Below are positions 59,057 to 64,000 of a DNA stretch of 64,000 bases, in pieces. A program made the translations under genes and the position numbers. The DNA is from Elephas maximus indicus (taxonomy: Eukaryota > Chordata > Mammalia > Proboscidea > Elephantidae): the NCBI RefSeq assembly GCF_024166365.1, contig NC_064822.1, positions 107,194,823 through 107,258,822 of the forward strand. Direction: 5' to 3'. Each line of letters begins with the position of its first letter. The first letter of the stretch is position 1. Under the pieces are notes generated by a model. The model saw nothing but the letters and a program-made list of their open reading frames with translations. It did no database searches and was not told the DNA's origin.

Positions 59057-59262
59057 AAAAAAAAAAACAGTTGCCATCATGTTGATCCCGACTCATGGTG
59101 ACCCCAGGTGTTGCAGAGTAGAACTATACTCTATAGGATTTTCATGGCTGTGACCTTTGGGAAACAAATTGCGAGGGCTTTCTTCTGAGGTTCCTCTGGG
59201 TAGGTTTGAACTGCCAACCATTCCGTTAGTAACCAATTGCTTAACTGCCCGTCGGCAACAGA
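59057..59262 (-). mobile_element. AfroSINE-related (long form), tail-to-tail with the previous copy
   Basis: A-run then 'acagttgccatcatgttgat' to 'caattgcttaactgcccgtc'. Only about 10 bp separate its tail from that of the forward copy. Confidence 0.88.
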
Positions 59263-59484
59263 AAACCTTTCTGTTGAACAAGTGTTATTTTTTAAAGGAG
59301 CGGTACCTCTGGGAAGCTCCGGGGCTATGAGCAACTCCACCTCAAGGTGGCTTCGCAAGGTTCATTTGTTTTGTCTCTAATGCCCGCTTGAGATGAGCTG
59401 CCTGAGTGAAAGGAAGTTTTCATCCAAGACAGGTAAAGTGAGTCTTTGGGGCCTGGAGATTGTTCAAGGGTAGCGCAGTCCACG

Positions 59485-59550
59485 TGAACCACTCAACCTG
59501 CAACTAAGGAAGCCTGGGACCTTGAGAGGACCCAGCAGGAGGGGTAGGGA
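59485..59550. repeat. copy 2 of the unexplained ~66-bp repeated segment
   Basis: Begins 'tgaaccactcaacctgcaac' and ends 'cagcaggaggggtaggg'. It differs from copy 1 by a handful of substitutions and a single-base gap. Confidence 0.75.
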
Positions 59551-61574
59551 ACTACACCTCTCTTCTTACTACCCATGAGCTAAATTGGGGCAGTTTAGGG
59601 GTGGACTGTGACTTCTAGGCCCTGGAGAGAGGGCCCTGAAGAAAGGGCAGAAAGAGAAGTAGAGGTAACTATCTCCATGCTTCCCAGAGGGCTCCAAAGG
59701 GCAGGCCAGGAGCTGTTATCCTCCCACAGGCCATTTCATTCTAGGCAGGCTGGGGGCTCGATCTCCATTATCTTGTTCAGTCCCCACAACAGGCTGCCAG
59801 GGGAGGATCGCTGGGAAAGCCCATTCTACAGGGGACACACTTCATCCCTTCTTCTCCCCCTTCCTTGCCTTCGCTGGCTGCTCCCAGGGCCCTGAACACA
59901 CCTGGACCCATTAGTGACTCAAGTTAGGCAGGCGTCTGAGGGCCAGCCTGAAAGGTTGACCCAGGACCAGGGGTCTCTGAGTCCACTCTAGCCAGCCCAG
60001 GGGTCCATCTGGGCCCTGCCTCCCTTCCATGGGTCAGACAGTACAGGGAGTGAGCACTGGATTCAGAGTCAGCCTCTGCAATGCAGGACAAGTATCTCAA
60101 CCTCTCTGTGTTTCCTCTGACGTGAGATGGGGGGTAGGGCACAGCACCTCCCTCACACGCTGCTGTGTGGGCAATGAGGGAGTGGTAGTACTTTCAAGCC
60201 TGGCTGGAGGGAGGCCGGGGGCTGGAGCAGGACACTTGCGCAGGACACCAGGGCAAGACACCAGGGTAGGCTCTGACTCAACTCTAAGAAGTGGGGATGC
60301 TCTCTGGGGCCGGAAGGGTCCAATGGGCTCAAGGGACTGCAAGGGGAGAAGCTGTAGCTTCTGAGCTGCCTGCTGGGCCCCATAGTGGAAAGGGCCCCTG
60401 CAGGAGAGAGTTCCCTGATTGGCCCTGACCGAGCGGTCTGGTGGGTCTCCAGACACTGTGTGGGGACTGAGCTCATCACCACAGAAAATGCAGTCTGAGT
60501 CCCAGGGCCTCCTGGCCTCACCCCACCCCTCAGGCCCCTCTGACCTATGACTTGGGGCATCGCTCATCAGTTCCACCTTTGACAATAGAGGGAGGAGCCC
60601 AGGACCCTGGTATGCCCCACACCCTTCTGCCACTTAGAAACTGCCCAGGCAAGGTTGCACGCTCCTGATCCAGGTGCCTAATGATAGCCCACAATGGCCC
60701 AGGCCCAACTTCATCCCAAGTCACATTTTCATCATTCCTGGGAATCTTACTGAGAGATTCTAGAATCTGTAGGCAAGAATTAGTAGGACCTCCTAGGGGT
60801 CCACCAAGACATTAGACTCAACAAGTCCAGAGAAAACATCTCCCCCTTCTCTCTTCAGAGTTCGTCTGTTCATGTTCACCCAGGCTAGAAATGTTGAGGC
60901 CCCTGTGTCTCCGCCTCTGGCAGCTACCGCTGTCTAACTGCTCCCTGAGTCCCCTCAACTCTCTCTGGAACCACCCACAGCTCTCACGTCCCCCTGAGAT
61001 TCCACATTAGAACTTGCTCCCTCTGCTCTCTACCCTCCTAATCCTTACTCTGCATGGTCACCAGGGTAGTCCTCCCACCTACAATACAGAATCACTCCTC
61101 AGTGAACACACAGTGGAGGCCGAACCCCTTAGCCTGGCACCAAAGGTAGGTTTGTCCCTCCTTCCAGCCCCTTCTAGCTCCTCCAGCCATATCAGTCCAT
61201 TCTTTGAGACACACATGCTCCCACTTCCAGGGCTTTGCTCAGTCTGGTCCCTCTGCCTAGAATACCTGCTCCAAGTTCTGCAGCTGAAGGGCTCCCAGTT
61301 ATTGTGTCCCTTTGACTGTAAGCCTGTTGCTGGCTCCTTCTTCGATGCTCCCAGAGCAAATCCAGGCGCCTCTGTGCTACCACTCTAAAGCCATTCTTTA
61401 GAGTCAATATCACCTGTCCCACTGGGCTCCCCGTTCCGTTTACTGCTCAGACCTCCTCTGCATGTGAGTCTTTGCACAAGCCATTCTCCAGCCCAGCAAT
61501 CTCATTCTACTCCCTTTTCAGCCTGCCTTTTCCCTCCCAAAGTTCCCTCCCTCAGAAAACCTTCCCTGATTCAA
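59551..61574. other. no recognised gene
   Basis: Holds a MIR piece (+, ~60040-60140: 'agtgagcactggattcagag') and L2-like wording near 61200-61560 ('ccagggctttgctcagtctgg'). A 178-codon open frame on the - strand (60097-60633) has no domain and overlaps the MIR. Confidence 0.5.
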
Positions 61575-62090
61575 TGGTGCTAGAAAGAGCAGGGCCTCTG
61601 GAGTAAGGCTGCTCTGTACTTCTTTACCATAGTAATTACTTTTTTTGGTAATTACTTTTTTAAAAAGATTATTTACTTTTTCATTGAGGTACGATGATTT
61701 GCAGTTGACACTGCCTCCATGCTAAAGTCAGCTACCATCTTGAGGCTCTTGATCTCTCACCTGCATAATGGAGATGCTAACAGTTAAGACTGGGTTTGTT
61801 TTGTTTTGTTTAACGGTTCAGGGCTCAGCTGCTAATCAAAATGTCAGTGGATCAATCCCACCCAGTGACTCCACAGGGGAAAGACGTTAACGATCTGCTT
61901 CCATAAAGATTACAGCCAAGAAACCCTATGGAACAGTTCTACTCTGTCACATGGGGTCACTATGAGTAGGAATCAACTTGGCAGCACCCAACAACAAAAA
62001 CAATGACCATTCACAGGGCTGTTGAAAGACTCAGTGAGCTGACTTGCATCAAGCAGGCACCCAGCGAAGGTGGCTATCCTTACTGCCCAG
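61575..62090 (+). mobile_element. MIR SINE interrupted by other sequence and an AfroSINE
   Basis: 'agagcagggcctctggagta', later 'ctcacctgcataatggagat', then, after the SINE, 'ttcacagggctgttgaaaga' and 'agcaggcacccagcgaagg'. Confidence 0.65.
61812..62004 (+). mobile_element. AfroSINE (long form)
   Basis: 'acggttcagggctcagctgc' through 'gatctgcttccataaagatt' to 'cagcacccaacaacaaaaac'. Confidence 0.9.
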
Positions 62091-62889
62091 GCCAGATGCC
62101 AATACTATCTGGAGCTGGGTAAGACCCTCCAAGTGCCTGTCTCCCCATGGGTCTGCATCTGGGGCTTCTCCTGCCTCAGGACATGGCCCTGCCTAGGCGT
62201 GGAATGGAGGATATGATCTGGGCTCTTTACCAGTTTTGGGCCACAGGCAGTCCGGTGAACCTGTGGCCCTGTTCTCAAAATACTTTAAAATGCATAAAAT
62301 AAAATACATGGGACTACAAATGAAGTTAATAACATTGGAATACAATTCCATACAAATTCCTCAGGGGTCACAGAGCACAAGACTCAGCTCAAGAGCCTAG
62401 AGTCTCCACTTGGGCTAACACCATCCTCCCCTAGATCCAAGATTGAATGAGTCAGTTTGGATGGCATGTGACCTCCGAGAGGCTTAAGCTTTAACATCTT
62501 GGTGATCCTGTGTCTCCTGACCCCAGATATGCCCCTCTCCTGTGCATGAGAGTAGACTGAGAGACACGCCCCTGCAGGGCCAGGCCTGACAGTAGGCAAG
62601 GAAACAGGCCCAGGCAGCCTACCAGGCTTCCCCTAGTGGCTGCCTTGGCCCCCTCCTACCCCCTTCCCAGCCCTAGGGGTGCTGAGCTGAGTAACTCCAG
62701 CTATGCAGCCCAGCCGGTCTACCTGGGCGTGAGTGGGCAGGGCTGTCCCCAAGGGGGTGGCCCCCCACACCCTCAGGGCCAAAGGAACAAAGACAGAAAA
62801 GAAATTGAGGGGAGGGTGCTAAGACTGAACAACCACAGCAATCCCTATGTCTATCCGCCCCGAGTATGGAATTCCTAACACCTCAAACA
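62091..62889. other. no recognised gene
   Basis: No coding or repeat signal I can support. Confidence 0.4.
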
Positions 62890-63080
62890 TGCCCAGCACT
62901 GTTCTCAGTGCTTTACACACATAGTTCATTTAGTCTTCACAATAACCGTAGGTAATAGGTCCTACTGTTATTCTTATGTTGCAGATGAATAAACTAAGGC
63001 ACAGTTAACTTGCCTAAGTCACCAAGCTAAGACGTGCCCCCAGGCTGGGGAGTCTGGCTTCAGTCTATACTCATGGCCCT
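62890..63080 (-). mobile_element. MIR SINE
   Basis: 'agtcttcacaataaccgtag', 'ttgcagatgaataaactaag', 'ttgcctaagtcaccaagcta' in reverse MIR order. Confidence 0.82.
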
Positions 63081-63454
63081 GGTTAGGGTCCCTGCCTACC
63101 TGAGGAGGGGGATGAGCGACAGGACAGGGAGCTGCCTGGAGACCATCCCTACAGAAACAGGGAGTATTTAATCTGGAGAAGAAAGACCGCTGAGGACCCA
63201 GTATCTCCAGATACTTGAACAACTGTCAGGTGGCACACTGTGTGCCTACGGGTAGCCCCCTCTTCTCCCTACCATCCTTCTTAGAACTTAGCTCTGAGAC
63301 TAAGTGGGTTTTCTCTAGAAGTAATGAGCTCCCCATCAGTAGACACATTCAGCATCAAAGGCTGTCTACTGGGGGAGTACTCCCAGGCAGGTTGAAGGGC
63401 TGCTCCTCTCCTCTCTGCAGGGTAGCAGAAGTGGCCTGGTGGTCTTCTGAGTCA

Positions 63455-63565
63455 CCCCCACTTGGATGTCTCATGAACGCTGCAAACTCAACAAGCCCCA
63501 AACTGAACTCCTGAGCTGCTCCACTCCATCCTCCAGCTGTTGTCCCCACCCCACTGAGAAAGCCT
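63455..63565 (+). mobile_element. L2 fragment
   Basis: 'cacttggatgtctcatgaac', 'gccccaaactgaactcctga': forward L2. The remaining sequence to 64000 shows nothing supportable. Confidence 0.6.
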
Positions 63566-64000
63566 CATCTTTTCCAACATGGGTGGCACCACAACACTCT
63601 AGCCTGAAGAGGGCTATGTAAAAATGGTGATCTAAGAACCATCATCCCAGATAGGACACAGCCCATGTGGAAAAGGAGCTCCTTCCTGGATGAGTGAGAG
63701 CCCCGAGGGTCCCACCACTAATGACATGGACATGCCACCTCTCTGAGGAGCTGGGTGGAAGGGGGCGCCCATCTGTCCCAACAGAAGTCAGAGACAGGCA
63801 GTCTAGGCAGGGAGGGAACAGCACCATGAGAATAGGGGATGCCCCTTCTCAGGCATAATCTGAATCCCACCACCTTTCTTTCCCCACTGGCCTGGAAAGA
63901 AGAATAAATACCCCCAGACTCTCAAGCATTCAAGGACCAAATGAGCCAGTCACTGACTTTTTCTTCCCAATTCTCCCAACTACTGCACCTTCCTTTGTAA

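Noticed and set aside
60097-60633. 178-codon open frame on the - strand
   Set aside because: No domain, no splice signals, biased Pro/Ser content, and it overlaps a MIR copy; a chance frame in GC-rich sequence.

Overview
This is nuclear DNA of a placental mammal, almost certainly an afrotherian. The window carries about 25 copies of the tRNA-derived AfroSINE, whose consensus runs from a 'CCCTGGTGG...GTGGTTAAG' head to a 'GGTTTGGTTTT' tail. It also has lineage-specific L1 copies of the kind I associate with elephants and sirenians. I cannot resolve the species further from sequence alone. Older layers shared by all mammals (MIR, L2, a MaLR/ERVL-type provirus, a TcMar-Tigger transposon, a hAT-like MITE) lie beneath them.

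Positions 1-35,805 are the 3' end of SCN8A (voltage-gated sodium channel Nav1.6) on the + strand. Seven coding exons (60-182, 6395-6679, 8948-9001, 9536-9673, 10873-10977, 13719-13989, 29246-30393) join in frame into about 707 residues, from the domain III S3-S4 segment to the natural C-terminus. A 3'UTR of about 5.4 kb follows and ends at an AATAAA at 35,780. One intron (9674-10872) has AT-AC rather than GT-AG ends. The last intron is 15.3 kb and is filled with nested mobile elements: a MaLR-like provirus with a Tigger transposon in its 3' LTR and an AfroSINE inside the Tigger, a 5'-complete but dead L1 whose 3' end is replaced by a SINE, and two older L1 pieces.

Positions 36,625-37,524 (- strand) hold a GC-rich 299-codon gene for a secretory-pathway membrane protein with a death-domain-like helical region, most likely TMDD1. 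It converges on SCN8A, with under 1 kb between the two gene ends.

Positions about 39,990-44,659 (- strand) hold the last exon of FIGNL2 (fidgetin-like 2, a degenerate AAA+ protein of 659 aa) and its predicted 2.7 kb 3'UTR. The SCN8A-TMDD1-FIGNL2 order fits my memory of human 12q13. The three genes have no evident shared pathway; they are simply neighbours.

Positions 44,660-64,000 lie upstream of the FIGNL2 coding exon (its 5' intron and/or intergenic DNA). No further coding exon could be supported there. The stretch contains AfroSINEs, MIR and L2 fragments, two dinucleotide repeats, a 28-bp tandem duplication and a pair of related ~66-bp segments 1.5 kb apart that no repeat family I know explains.
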